Assembly: GCF_014490665.1 (NCBI RefSeq)
Contig: NZ_CP061038.1
Span: 3,658,001-3,722,000 of the forward strand
DNA: 64,000 bases
Direction: 5' to 3'
From: Sphingomonas alpina
Lineage (GTDB): Bacteria > Pseudomonadota > Alphaproteobacteria > Sphingomonadales > Sphingomonadaceae
The notes under the pieces are model-generated. The model made no database searches. It worked only from the letters and a program-made list of their open reading frames with translations, and was not told the DNA's origin. A program made the translations under genes and the position numbers. Positions 24,778 through 33,371 of the stretch are shown here, piece by piece; position 1 is the stretch's first letter; each line of letters begins with the position of its first letter.

Positions 24778-26009
24778 GCCTCACCCTGGCGGAGATGGAG
24801 CGGCGCGACGCGGCCGACCCCTTGCGCGCCTGCCGCGACGCGTTCGACCTGCCGCCGGGCGAGATCTATCTCGACGGCAATTCGCTCGGCGCACTGCCCC
24901 ATGCGGCCGTTGCGCGCGTCGCCGCGACGGTACGTGACGAATGGGGCAAGGGCCTGATCCGCAGCTGGAACACAGCGGACTGGATCGGTGCGCCGGCCCG
25001 GCTCGGCGGCAAGATCGCCAGGATCATCGGCGCCGCACCGCACGAAGTGCAGGTCGCGGACTCGACTTCGGTCAATCTCTACAAGCTGCTCGTCGCCGCG
25101 GTACAGGCGCAGCCGGGCCGGCGCGTGATCCTGTCCGAGCCGGGCAATTTCCCGACCGACCTCTATGTCGCGCAAGGCGTCGCCGCGACCCTGCCGGATT
25201 GCGAACTGCGCACCGTGTCGCGCGACGAGATCGTCGATGCGATCGACGAGAGCGTCGCGGTCGTCATGCTGACTCATGTCCATTACCAGAGCGGCGCGCG
25301 CTTCGACATGGACGACATCACCCGCGCAGCGCAGGCGAAGGGCGCGCTGATGCTGTGGGACCTGAGCCACAGCGTCGGCGCCGTCCCGGTCGACCTCAAC
25401 GCTGCGAATGCCGATCTCGCGGTCGGTTGCGGTTACAAGTACCTCAACGGCGGCCCCGGCGCGCCCGCCTTTCTCTATGTCGCGGAGCGGCATCAAGCCG
25501 CGCTGCGATCGCCGCTGTCGGGCTGGATGGGCCATGCCGCGCCGTTCGACTTCACCGACGATTATGCCCCCGGCCAGGGCATCGCCCGCTTCCTGTGCGG
25601 CACGCCGCCGATCCTCGGCATGGCCGCGTTGGAGGAAGGGGTCGACCTGTTTCTCGCGGTCGATCGCCCGGCCCTGTTCGCCAAGGGCCAGGCGCTTTGC
25701 TCAACCTTTATAGAGCTGGTCGAGACGCGCTGCACCGGGCTCGGCCTGACTCTTGCGACGCCGCGTGATCCGGCCGCACGCGGCAGCCATGTGTCGCTGC
25801 GTCACGCCAGTGCATGGCCCGTGATGCAGGCGCTGATCGCACGCGGCGTGATCGGTGACTTCCGCGCGCCCGATGCGCTGCGCTTCGGCTTCACCCCGCT
25901 CTACACTGCCCATGCCGATGTATGGCACGCGGTCGAGGCATTGCGTGATATCCTCGCCAGCGGCAGCTGGGACCAGCCCGCCTTCCATGTCCGCGCGGCG
26001 GTGACATGA
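24774..26009 (+). CDS. kynU: Kynureninase
   Basis: A 411-residue PLP enzyme that cleaves kynurenine to anthranilate and alanine. It starts at GTG overlapping the kynA stop. Motifs include YLDGNSLGALP near residue 32, the Asp in MLWDLSHSVG and the Schiff-base Lys222 in GCGYKYLNGGPG. Full length and an intact frame suggest an active enzyme. The anthranilate it makes is the expected substrate of the following CoA ligase. Confidence 0.9.
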   Translation: MSLTLAEMERRDAADPLRACRDAFDLPPGEIYLDGNSLGALPHAAVARVAATVRDEWGKGLIRSWNTADWIGAPARLGGKIARIIGAAPHEVQVADSTSVNLYKLLVAAVQAQPGRRVILSEPGNFPTDLYVAQGVAATLPDCELRTVSRDEIVDAIDESVAVVMLTHVHYQSGARFDMDDITRAAQAKGALMLWDLSHSVGAVPVDLNAANADLAVGCGYKYLNGGPGAPAFLYVAERHQAALRSPLSGWMGHAAPFDFTDDYAPGQGIARFLCGTPPILGMAALEEGVDLFLAVDRPALFAKGQALCSTFIELVETRCTGLGLTLATPRDPAARGSHVSLRHASAWPVMQALIARGVIGDFRAPDALRFGFTPLYTAHADVWHAVEALRDILASGSWDQPAFHVRAAVT

Positions 26010-27478
26010 TCGTCAACGCCGCCGCCGCCTTGCTCGAACGCAACCGCGACCGGCCCGACGCCATCGCGCTGATCGACGATCGCGGCACGTGCAGCCATGC
26101 CGGGCTTATCCACCGCGTCCATAGCTTCGCCGGCGTGCTGCGCGCACGCGGCGTCGCACCGGGTACACGCATGATGCTCTGCGCGGAGGACAGTATCGAC
26201 TTTGTCGTCGCCTGCCTCGGCGCGATCTGGGCTGGGGTGGTGCCGGTGATGGTCAATCCACAGCTCAGCGCCGCCGAGTATCGCTACCTGCTCGACGATA
26301 GCGGCGCGGGCCTGCTGCTCGTCTCACCGGCCGCCCTGCCGCGCTTCGAGGGGCTGATCGTGCCCGATACGATGATCATCGACGACTTGCCCGATGTGAC
26401 GCCGATCGACCTGCCCGCGCCGGCCACGCCGGACGATGTGTGCATCTGGCAATATTCCTCCGGCACTACCGGCCAGCCCAAGGGCACGATGCATGCGCAC
26501 GCCGCGATGATCGCCGCGCCCGGCTTGTTCGCGCAGGAGGTGCTGGCACTGTCGCCCGGAGACGTGACCTTCTCGGTGTCGAAGATGTTCTTCGGTTACG
26601 GCTTCGGCAATTCGGTGCTGTTCGCGCTGTGGCATGGTGCGACCGCGATTCTCATGGCGGAGCGGCCAACCCCGGCGGCGGTGCTCGCGCGCATGGCGGC
26701 GCACCGTCCGACCGTCCTCTACAGCGTGCCGGGCTTCTATGCCGCGCTGCTTGCCCTGCCGGACGTCCCACCCCAGGCCATGGATCGGCTGCGGCTGTGC
26801 GTCTCGGCCGGCGAGGCGCTCCCCGCCGAGCTGTGCCGCCGCTGGCAGGCGCGCTTCGGCGTGCCGATCGTCGACGGCATGGGATCGACCGAGATGCTGC
26901 ACATCTTCCTCGCCAATCGCCCGGGCGAGATCGAACCCGGCACCACCGGCCGCCCGGTCGCCGGCTACACGCTTGAACTGCGCGCCGAAGACGGCACGGC
27001 CGTCGCGATGGGCGAAGTCGGCGAGTTGTTCGTGCGCGGCCCGACCCGCGCGCTCGGTTACTGGAACAAGCCGGACAAGACCGACGCGGTGTTCGTGGAC
27101 GGCTGGGTCAGGACCGGCGACCGGTTTCACCGCGATGAAGCCGGGCGCTTCGTCTATCATGGCCGCGGCGACGACATGCTCAAGGTCAACGGCATCTATG
27201 TCTCGCCATTCGAGATCGAAGCCGCGCTCGCTTGCCACGATGCGGTCGGCGAAGTCGCGGTGGTCGGCGCACCCGACGCGGACGGGCTGACCAAGCCGGT
27301 CGCCTTTGTCGTCGCCGCGCCCGGCGCGGCGTGCGACTGCGAGGCGCTCAAAGCGCACGCCAAAGCGCTGCTCGCGCCGTACAAATATCCCCGCCGCATC
27401 CTGCTGGTCGATGCCCTGCCCAAGACTGCGACCGGCAAGATCGAGCGCTTCAGATTAAGAGAGTGGGCGCGAGCATGA
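26006..27478 (+). CDS. Anthranilate/benzoate-type CoA ligase
   Basis: A 490-residue AMP-forming acyl-CoA synthetase of the benzoate-CoA ligase type. The P-loop-like motif YSSGTTGQPKGTMH, the VDGMGSTEML segment and the C-terminal LPKTATGKIERFRLREW are intact. It overlaps kynU by ATGA. In known pathways anthranilate is activated to 2-aminobenzoyl-CoA and then handled by a dedicated flavin monooxygenase/reductase. The remnant of exactly such an enzyme follows directly, which supports anthranilate as the substrate. Confidence 0.85.
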   Translation: MIVNAAAALLERNRDRPDAIALIDDRGTCSHAGLIHRVHSFAGVLRARGVAPGTRMMLCAEDSIDFVVACLGAIWAGVVPVMVNPQLSAAEYRYLLDDSGAGLLLVSPAALPRFEGLIVPDTMIIDDLPDVTPIDLPAPATPDDVCIWQYSSGTTGQPKGTMHAHAAMIAAPGLFAQEVLALSPGDVTFSVSKMFFGYGFGNSVLFALWHGATAILMAERPTPAAVLARMAAHRPTVLYSVPGFYAALLALPDVPPQAMDRLRLCVSAGEALPAELCRRWQARFGVPIVDGMGSTEMLHIFLANRPGEIEPGTTGRPVAGYTLELRAEDGTAVAMGEVGELFVRGPTRALGYWNKPDKTDAVFVDGWVRTGDRFHRDEAGRFVYHGRGDDMLKVNGIYVSPFEIEAALACHDAVGEVAVVGAPDADGLTKPVAFVVAAPGAACDCEALKAHAKALLAPYKYPRRILLVDALPKTATGKIERFRLREWARA

Positions 27479-27650
27479 AGGCCGCATGCCTCGGCGGCGG
27501 CCCCTCTGACCTGTATTTCGCGATCTCGATGAAGCTGCGCGCCCCGGCATGCGAGATCGACCTGTTCGAACGCAAACCGCGCTGATCAGCGACGCCTTCG
27601 CACATTGGGACGATATCGCGGTCCATATCAATGGCGAGACGATCCGCTCC
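27475..27650 (+). pseudogene. Remnant of 2-aminobenzoyl-CoA monooxygenase/reductase
   Basis: The frame opens at an ATG overlapping the ligase stop and encodes a FAD-binding Rossmann start (MKAACLGGGPSDLYFAISMK), then ends at TGA at 27583. From about 27585 the next frame carries ISDAFAHWDDIAVHINGETI, which resembles the segment about 60-80 residues into intact flavin monooxygenases of this family. The intervening part and all of the enzyme beyond it, several hundred residues, are gone. Family identity is from memory of salicylyl/aminobenzoyl-CoA hydroxylase N-termini. Confidence 0.75.
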
Positions 27651-27941
27651 TACCAGAAACGAATCGCCACCAACGATCTGCCCGGCCAGTTCCGCCAGAT
27701 GCTCATCAACATCCGCGCGATCCTTGCGGTTGCCGATGCGGGCCCCGAGCACATCGTTCGCCTCACCTGGTACATCACCGACCGCGACGCCTATCTCGCT
27801 GCGCAAGCGGAGATCGGGGCAATCTGGCGCGAGCAGATGGGGCGCAACTATCCGGCGATGGCGGTGGTCACCGTGACTGCGCTCATGGAAGCCGCGGCGA
27901 AGATCGAGATCGAGGCGACCGCGGTACTGCCAGCAGGCTGA
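27651..27941 (+). pseudogene. RidA-family protein, C-terminal remnant
   Basis: An in-frame block of about 96 residues with the RidA/YjgF signature (QFRQMLINIRAILAVADAGP, then HIVRLTWYITD and a final KIEIEATAVLPAG). The N-terminal third, normally with the first strand and start codon, is missing, and the frame is joined to the monooxygenase fragment. RidA proteins often accompany aminobenzoyl-CoA pathways. A short expressed fusion from an internal start is possible, but I expect no normal RidA function. Confidence 0.7.
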
Positions 27942-27952
27942 GCGCTGCCTGC

Positions 27953-30910
27953 TCAAAGTATCGTGACGCGCTTCGCCGCGACGTCGACTCGCAACAGGCG
28001 GCCATGCGGATCGGCGAGCAGGACCCGTGCCGACTGGTCCACCGCTTCGCCAGTGTTGCCGGACCGCCCGATCGTCATGCCGCGCGCAATCAGTGTCAGC
28101 TGCATCTCGACATCATGTTCGATCGTCATCCGTGCCGACTTGCTCGCCGCGCCCTGCACCTGGATCGTAGCGGACGCGGAACCATCGACGGCAGTGAAGG
28201 TGACCCGGGCACGGTGGAAATCAACGCTCTGGAACGTATCGAACCCGGGCAGCACCTCGTGCCGGTCGGCCATCACTGCGGCGATCTGCCGTTCGACCAG
28301 CTCGCTCCATGCAACGCTTGGCATCACGGTATTCGGCGCATCGGCCGCCTCGATCCGGTTGTTGCCATGCTGCGCGGACCAGAACCAGTCGCGCGGCGCC
28401 AGATAGGGTGCGCGCATCGACCCCGGCGCCGGATTGCACAATTGCGTGGTCAAGTCCCCGCCATGCCGCAGCGACCAGAGTTCGAGCAGCCCCGTCCGGC
28501 CGCGCTGAGCGCTGCGGGTGATCCAGGCGGGCGCGGCCGGATCGTGGAAAAAGGCAATCGCCCGCAACCGATCGGTCAACGCACAGGACCAGAGCCATTC
28601 GACCCCGGGCACGTCGGCGCACAAACCGGACAGATCGATCGCACCGATCTCGCCGCCGATCTGCACCATCCATTGTCCCTCCGACGTTACATCGTGATGC
28701 GCGACCAGATCTACGCGGCCGATCGCATGGAAACTGCGCCGGTGGCTGGCGAAGCGAGTTAGCAGGCTGGCTCCGTCGTCCGGACGCTGCACGATGATGA
28801 CATTGGGACTGGAGCCGACCGCAACCAGCGCGACGATATCGCTGACATTGTCCTGCCACAGCGATCGTCCCTCGGGATCGAGCAGCTGCAGCAGCGTATT
28901 TTCCCGCCATACGACCATCGTGCCATTATGCAGCAGGCAGCCGTGCGCGATCGGCGAAGCAGTCGATGTCGCCGGCGGCAAACGCCAGCTTTCATAGCCA
29001 AGCGACACAGCGACATGCAGCTTGGCAAGTTTGCCGAGATCGGTGGCGAACACATGCAGATCGGCCATGCCCAGCAGTCCACGCAACGCCTCCATATCAC
29101 GCGGGGTCAGGGCATCGGACGCGGCCTCCAGCAGCGATCGGGCGAAAACCTCGACGATGATCGCCGCCGGCCCGCCCCAGAATCCTGCCTGTTCCTCGCG
29201 CTCGGGCTTGGCAAAACGAGTCAAGGCGTGGAGCAGGTCGAGCATTTTCCCGCGCGCATCCGCCGCGTCGAGCCGTACCAGATCCTGGACTTGCTGCAGC
29301 ACGGACGGGAACGCCCCGGTGCCGGCGATCGCGCTCATGAACGGGAAATCAGTCAGGCCATGCGGTGCAAAATCCTCCCCGTTCCAGCGCGCCGTGACAA
29401 GCGCCCGGGCAATCGTCTCGCTGTCGAAGCCGTGCGTTGCCTCAAGTGCCAGCGTCGCGCCAAGCCAGCGCCGCCGCGCCGCGACCAGTTCGGGATCGGG
29501 CGCTGCGACATCGGCAATCGCGTCAGTCACCTGCAAGGCACGCAGCGGCTGGTCGGTCGCGACGAGCATATCGGTCCAGGCACGGATCACATAAGCGTGG
29601 AAATCCGGATGACCGGTCCGGCTGGTCTCGGCAAGCTGATCGAAGCAGCCGGTGCGCCGCGCCAGCGCCAATGCCGTATCCAGCTCACCTGCCTTGTAGA
29701 ACATCCTGATCGCAAGCGCCGGTTCGAGCTTCGCATCGAGCGCGAGCCGGGCCGCATCGCGGTACAATTCACCCTTTTCGAGCGTCAGCACCGCAGTGCG
29801 GTGATCCTCCAGCAGCTGCGAATGAACATAGGCGGCGCGACGGAAATCGCCGTCGCGCTCAAGCTTCTTGGCCAGCTCGGCATAGCGCGTGCGCAGGGCA
29901 TGATAGCTGTCGCCGCCAAGGATCGGCATGGCATAGCCGCCACCGCCGAACGAAAAGTCGAGCCTGGCGCGGATGTCAGGTAGACGATTGGGAAACAGGC
30001 TGCGCGATTTTCCGGCATTTTCCTTGCCGAGCTTCAGTGCGAGACGCAGCGCGCTGTCGATATCGCCGGAGGCAAGCAGCTTCTCGACCATGCCGAGCCG
30101 GTTACCGAACTGAGCGATCAGCGATTTGCTCAACGGACTGTGCCAGCGCATCCAGCCGACGAGATTTTCGAACACACCCGGTCCGCGTTCCCGCGGTGCA
30201 GCGCCTCCTGGCCCGCCCCCCTGTCCCTTGCCGACCGCGCGCCGGCCGAACAGACCGGCCAGCGCCTGCTTGAAGATCGCCCCGAGCCGAGTGCGCTCTT
30301 CCAGGTCACGCAGCGCAGCGGTGGTTTCATCGAATGCGGCAATGCCATCGCCGGTCGGGAGGATCTGCGTGCGCGACACCGGCGCTGCGCCGTCCTGGGC
30401 AATTGCCTGACCGGCCGCCACCGCCACGGTGCGCAGGGTCGAGCGGTGCACGGTGATGCGCGGCGCATCCCATAACATGTCGATCGGTACCGCCATCAGC
30501 GTGCCGAGCGCGATCAGATGCTGACGCCCGCCCCACCATATATCGACCCGGCGCAATGCCGCGCCATCGCGTGTGCCGGCCGAGACGGCGAGATCGGCAC
30601 CATTGGCATAGCTGGTCAGGGTGTCGGCCCGGCCGACGATCAGCGGCAGCGCCGAGGGCCATGTATCCGGGTCGATCGGAATTGCATAATCAAAGGCGAT
30701 GACCACGATCTGCGTGCCATCGCCAAGCGCACCGTACCAGATCGCGGTGACCGCATCGCGCAACGGCCGCAGTCGCGTCGCGTCGGGCGTTCCGTGTCCG
30801 ATCAGCATCAGCCCGTCGCACAATCGGGTGTGCAACAAGGTCGGGCTGGCCGGGAAAGCCGTATCGATTGCGGCACGGCTGCGATCGGCGACGAAGCTGC
30901 GGTCAGCCAC
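27953..30910 (-). CDS. Large propeller-type protein of a MoxR-linked operon
   Basis: A 985-residue protein without signal peptide or membrane helices. The N-terminal 200 residues are of mixed character. A basic Gly-rich hinge (GQGGGPGGAAPRERGP) follows, then a helical solenoid-like middle (about 270-560) with repeated Leu/Ala-rich helices. The C-terminal 400 residues are strand-rich with repeated W/G patterns (DWFWSAQHGNNRIEA), consistent with a degenerate beta-propeller. It overlaps the upstream gene by 8 bp. It fits the propeller component of MoxR-vWA-propeller ternary systems, but the exact bpX class is not assigned. Confidence 0.65.
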   Translation of the reverse strand: MADRSFVADRSRAAIDTAFPASPTLLHTRLCDGLMLIGHGTPDATRLRPLRDAVTAIWYGALGDGTQIVVIAFDYAIPIDPDTWPSALPLIVGRADTLTSYANGADLAVSAGTRDGAALRRVDIWWGGRQHLIALGTLMAVPIDMLWDAPRITVHRSTLRTVAVAAGQAIAQDGAAPVSRTQILPTGDGIAAFDETTAALRDLEERTRLGAIFKQALAGLFGRRAVGKGQGGGPGGAAPRERGPGVFENLVGWMRWHSPLSKSLIAQFGNRLGMVEKLLASGDIDSALRLALKLGKENAGKSRSLFPNRLPDIRARLDFSFGGGGYAMPILGGDSYHALRTRYAELAKKLERDGDFRRAAYVHSQLLEDHRTAVLTLEKGELYRDAARLALDAKLEPALAIRMFYKAGELDTALALARRTGCFDQLAETSRTGHPDFHAYVIRAWTDMLVATDQPLRALQVTDAIADVAAPDPELVAARRRWLGATLALEATHGFDSETIARALVTARWNGEDFAPHGLTDFPFMSAIAGTGAFPSVLQQVQDLVRLDAADARGKMLDLLHALTRFAKPEREEQAGFWGGPAAIIVEVFARSLLEAASDALTPRDMEALRGLLGMADLHVFATDLGKLAKLHVAVSLGYESWRLPPATSTASPIAHGCLLHNGTMVVWRENTLLQLLDPEGRSLWQDNVSDIVALVAVGSSPNVIIVQRPDDGASLLTRFASHRRSFHAIGRVDLVAHHDVTSEGQWMVQIGGEIGAIDLSGLCADVPGVEWLWSCALTDRLRAIAFFHDPAAPAWITRSAQRGRTGLLELWSLRHGGDLTTQLCNPAPGSMRAPYLAPRDWFWSAQHGNNRIEAADAPNTVMPSVAWSELVERQIAAVMADRHEVLPGFDTFQSVDFHRARVTFTAVDGSASATIQVQGAASKSARMTIEHDVEMQLTLIARGMTIGRSGNTGEAVDQSARVLLADPHGRLLRVDVAAKRVTIL

Positions 30911-32903
30911 GAATCACCTCGCCAAGGTCAATCGACATTGCCTTGTCGATCAGCGCATCGAGTTCGAAACGCCTGCACAAATGTTTCCCGCCACGCTTGT
31001 CGCGATAATAGCAGAGCAGGGCTTGCGGATCGCCGGCATCGTCGACTGTCATCGCCCAGATACCGTCATGCGTGATGCGGATATCGACGATGTTCGCTGC
31101 ATCCGCACCGGTACGCAGGACCGTTTCATACGACGTGCGCTGCCCATTCGACAGGTGAAGCGTGCGAACATGACCATCGCCACCCGCCCGCGCATCCGAC
31201 CAGATCGTCGCGACGACGCCGTCGCCGTCCGTCTTGGCCATCAGCGGTACCTCATAAGGCGCGGTGTCGAACTGCAGGCTGCCATGCTCACCCACCGCGC
31301 TCGCCCAGCCGCGCTGGTGCAGCGGAATGGTCCAGATATTTGGCGTCACGCTATAGGCAAGGCCGCGATGTGAATCCGAATAGATCAGGCCGCGGAGTCG
31401 ATCGGGAGAGATCGGTGCATCACTTTCGCGATAATCTGCCAGCTGGCCGCCATTATCCCTGAGCACGTTCAAATAGGCGTCATCGCCTTCGACCGATCGC
31501 ATCACGCGATGCGTGCCGGTCGCACACAGGATGAGCGGTCGGTTGTGCAGAACGCGAAACGCCGCTTCCTTGTTGTGGTCATTGAATTCGAAGCCGAACT
31601 CCCGGCGATGGGTCGAATAGAATTTGACGCCATGCCCGGGGAACAGCAGCGGCAGGGCAAAGCGGTGCTGGCCCTTGAACAAATGCGCCGCGACCGACTC
31701 CTTTCTGCGCACCTGACGAGCCTGAGCAGGGTCCGATCTTCCGGACAGATCGAATTCGGCATGGATCAGCACGTCCTTGCCCGTCACATCGGCCTGGACC
31801 AGAATCGACAGCTTTCTGTCCTTCAACCGAATTCCGGCCAGTTGGATATCGCTCGGCAGCGGCACGAAGAAGGGCGAGGGGAAGTCGAACCGCTTTTCTG
31901 CGAGCAGGACCAGAATGCCGTCCCGCATGCGCACCAGCTTCGCCCCGGCATGGACCGCGATGAAATAGCGCGGCTCCCAACCATGATCGGCGGGCCCCGT
32001 CGTGCCCGGGCCGATGGCGGCGGCCGCCCTGGCCGGCTTGAGCGGTGCGAACGGCGTGTTGAGTGCCGACACGCAGACCGTGTCGGACGGGAAATCGATC
32101 AGCGCGCGCTTGCCGTTCTGGCCCTTGCGGCGGACGGTCAGTTCGGCGACGCGCGTTTCTCCTGCAATCGGCGGGCGCAGCGCAATGGCCAGCGAATGAT
32201 GCGCCGTGTCCACCGCGCGAGCCGATACCCCGCGCGATCCGCGCACGCCAACCACCCAGTCGATCGGCCGCGCCCCCGCGCCGGTCCGATCCACCGCAGT
32301 CAGACGCTCCCACATTTGGTGCGCTTCCGCCACATCCTCAGTCGTGGCTTCGCGATAGCTCGCTGCACGCAGGAAGCGCTTGATCGTGTTGACCGAGATT
32401 TCCTCGAACCATACCGCACCGTCCGCACGCGGTACGAAACACCAGTGCAGCGTGCCGCCGCGGATCGCCGCGACCCGCGCCATGAAGAAGATCGCGGCGA
32501 GCGCGAGGACACGGCCATGACCGAGCAGCGCCGGCCCGACCGAGACGGTCAGCCGATAGACCGGCTTCGCGCCCGGATCGGCATAATCCTTTTCATGATA
32601 GAGCGTTTCCCCCTCCGCCAACCGGCGCAGGAATTCGAGCGGCGCTTCGGTCCGCAGCAGCAGCTCGCTCTGCACGATATGCGCGATGTCGCCGCGCGTG
32701 GTCAGGCTACCCAACCCCTCGAACTCACCAGTGTCGCGGCGGTCGCGGTCATCGACACTGCCGATCAGCCGCTCGAACTGCGCCAGCTGGCCGCGCAGCA
32801 GCCGTTGCAGCGGCACCGACAATTGCTCGAGCACCGGCAGGAACGCCGCATAGGCGGCCGGTACCGGTGGTGCGGCATCGCTCTCCCGTGGCACGGCAGT
32901 CAT
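30903..32903 (-). CDS. vWA-like/propeller protein of a MoxR-linked operon
   Basis: A 666-residue soluble protein. Around residues 110-190 is a Rossmann-like region (YRLTVSVGPALLGHGRVLAL, then FFMARVAAIRGGTLHWCFV) that looks like a von Willebrand A fold with a degenerate metal site, because the usual DxSxS is not present. The last 350 residues are strand-rich and propeller-like. It overlaps genes on both sides (ATGA upstream, 8 bp downstream). This makes it the likely partner of the MoxR ATPase. The vWA call is by pattern only. Confidence 0.6.
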   Translation of the reverse strand: MTAVPRESDAAPPVPAAYAAFLPVLEQLSVPLQRLLRGQLAQFERLIGSVDDRDRRDTGEFEGLGSLTTRGDIAHIVQSELLLRTEAPLEFLRRLAEGETLYHEKDYADPGAKPVYRLTVSVGPALLGHGRVLALAAIFFMARVAAIRGGTLHWCFVPRADGAVWFEEISVNTIKRFLRAASYREATTEDVAEAHQMWERLTAVDRTGAGARPIDWVVGVRGSRGVSARAVDTAHHSLAIALRPPIAGETRVAELTVRRKGQNGKRALIDFPSDTVCVSALNTPFAPLKPARAAAAIGPGTTGPADHGWEPRYFIAVHAGAKLVRMRDGILVLLAEKRFDFPSPFFVPLPSDIQLAGIRLKDRKLSILVQADVTGKDVLIHAEFDLSGRSDPAQARQVRRKESVAAHLFKGQHRFALPLLFPGHGVKFYSTHRREFGFEFNDHNKEAAFRVLHNRPLILCATGTHRVMRSVEGDDAYLNVLRDNGGQLADYRESDAPISPDRLRGLIYSDSHRGLAYSVTPNIWTIPLHQRGWASAVGEHGSLQFDTAPYEVPLMAKTDGDGVVATIWSDARAGGDGHVRTLHLSNGQRTSYETVLRTGADAANIVDIRITHDGIWAMTVDDAGDPQALLCYYRDKRGGKHLCRRFELDALIDKAMSIDLGEVIRG

Positions 32904-33370
32904 GCCGGTACCGCCCCGCGGCGGCCAAGCGTAGGCGCATCGAACGAGGAGAAGGGCCGCGGATCGCGCACGACATAGATGTCCGCCTGATCGGCGCGTG
33001 TCGCAGTTCCGGTGAAGCGCGGCACGACGATCGCCGGCGGGTCCAGATCATGGGCATCACACAGCGCCTGGCGCAGCGCCGACCGGACATGCGCAGGCTC
33101 GCCGATCTCGGTTCCGACCGGCAACCACCAGCCCGGCGCCTCCTCATACAAGGCGATCGCATCCGTCAGGCGGGGCAGCATCCGCTCCGGTCCGGGACCG
33201 GCCAGCGGCGCGGCGAATATCGCGATCCAGTCCGCGCCGTGATCGACCTGCAGCGCGGCGAACAGCGCGGATTTGAACGCCAGCGTATCGAGCACGCGAT
33301 CGACCGCGTCGGCGCCGATCACGATCAGCGCGCCGACCTCCTGCACCGGTGCGGTCCGGCACCAGTGCAT
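32900..33370 (-). CDS. Small MoxR-operon protein of unknown function
   Basis: A 156-residue protein encoded one base after the MoxR stop (TGA-C-ATG) and overlapping the next gene by ATGA. It has alternating strands and helices (VGALIVIGADAVDRVLDTLA, then DWIAIFAAPL) and a C-terminal segment RADQADIYVVRDPRPFSSFD. No known motif is recognised. Tight coupling on both sides says it is a stoichiometric part of the operon. The longer upstream start at 33442 would overlap MoxR and is less likely. Confidence 0.65.
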   Translation of the reverse strand: MHWCRTAPVQEVGALIVIGADAVDRVLDTLAFKSALFAALQVDHGADWIAIFAAPLAGPGPERMLPRLTDAIALYEEAPGWWLPVGTEIGEPAHVRSALRQALCDAHDLDPPAIVVPRFTGTATRADQADIYVVRDPRPFSSFDAPTLGRRGAVPA

Positions 33371-33371
33371 G

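Noticed and set aside
27549..27941. An intact 130-aa RidA gene starting at 27549
   Set aside because: The first 35 residues do not fit RidA; they derive from the monooxygenase remnant, and the normal RidA N-terminus is absent.
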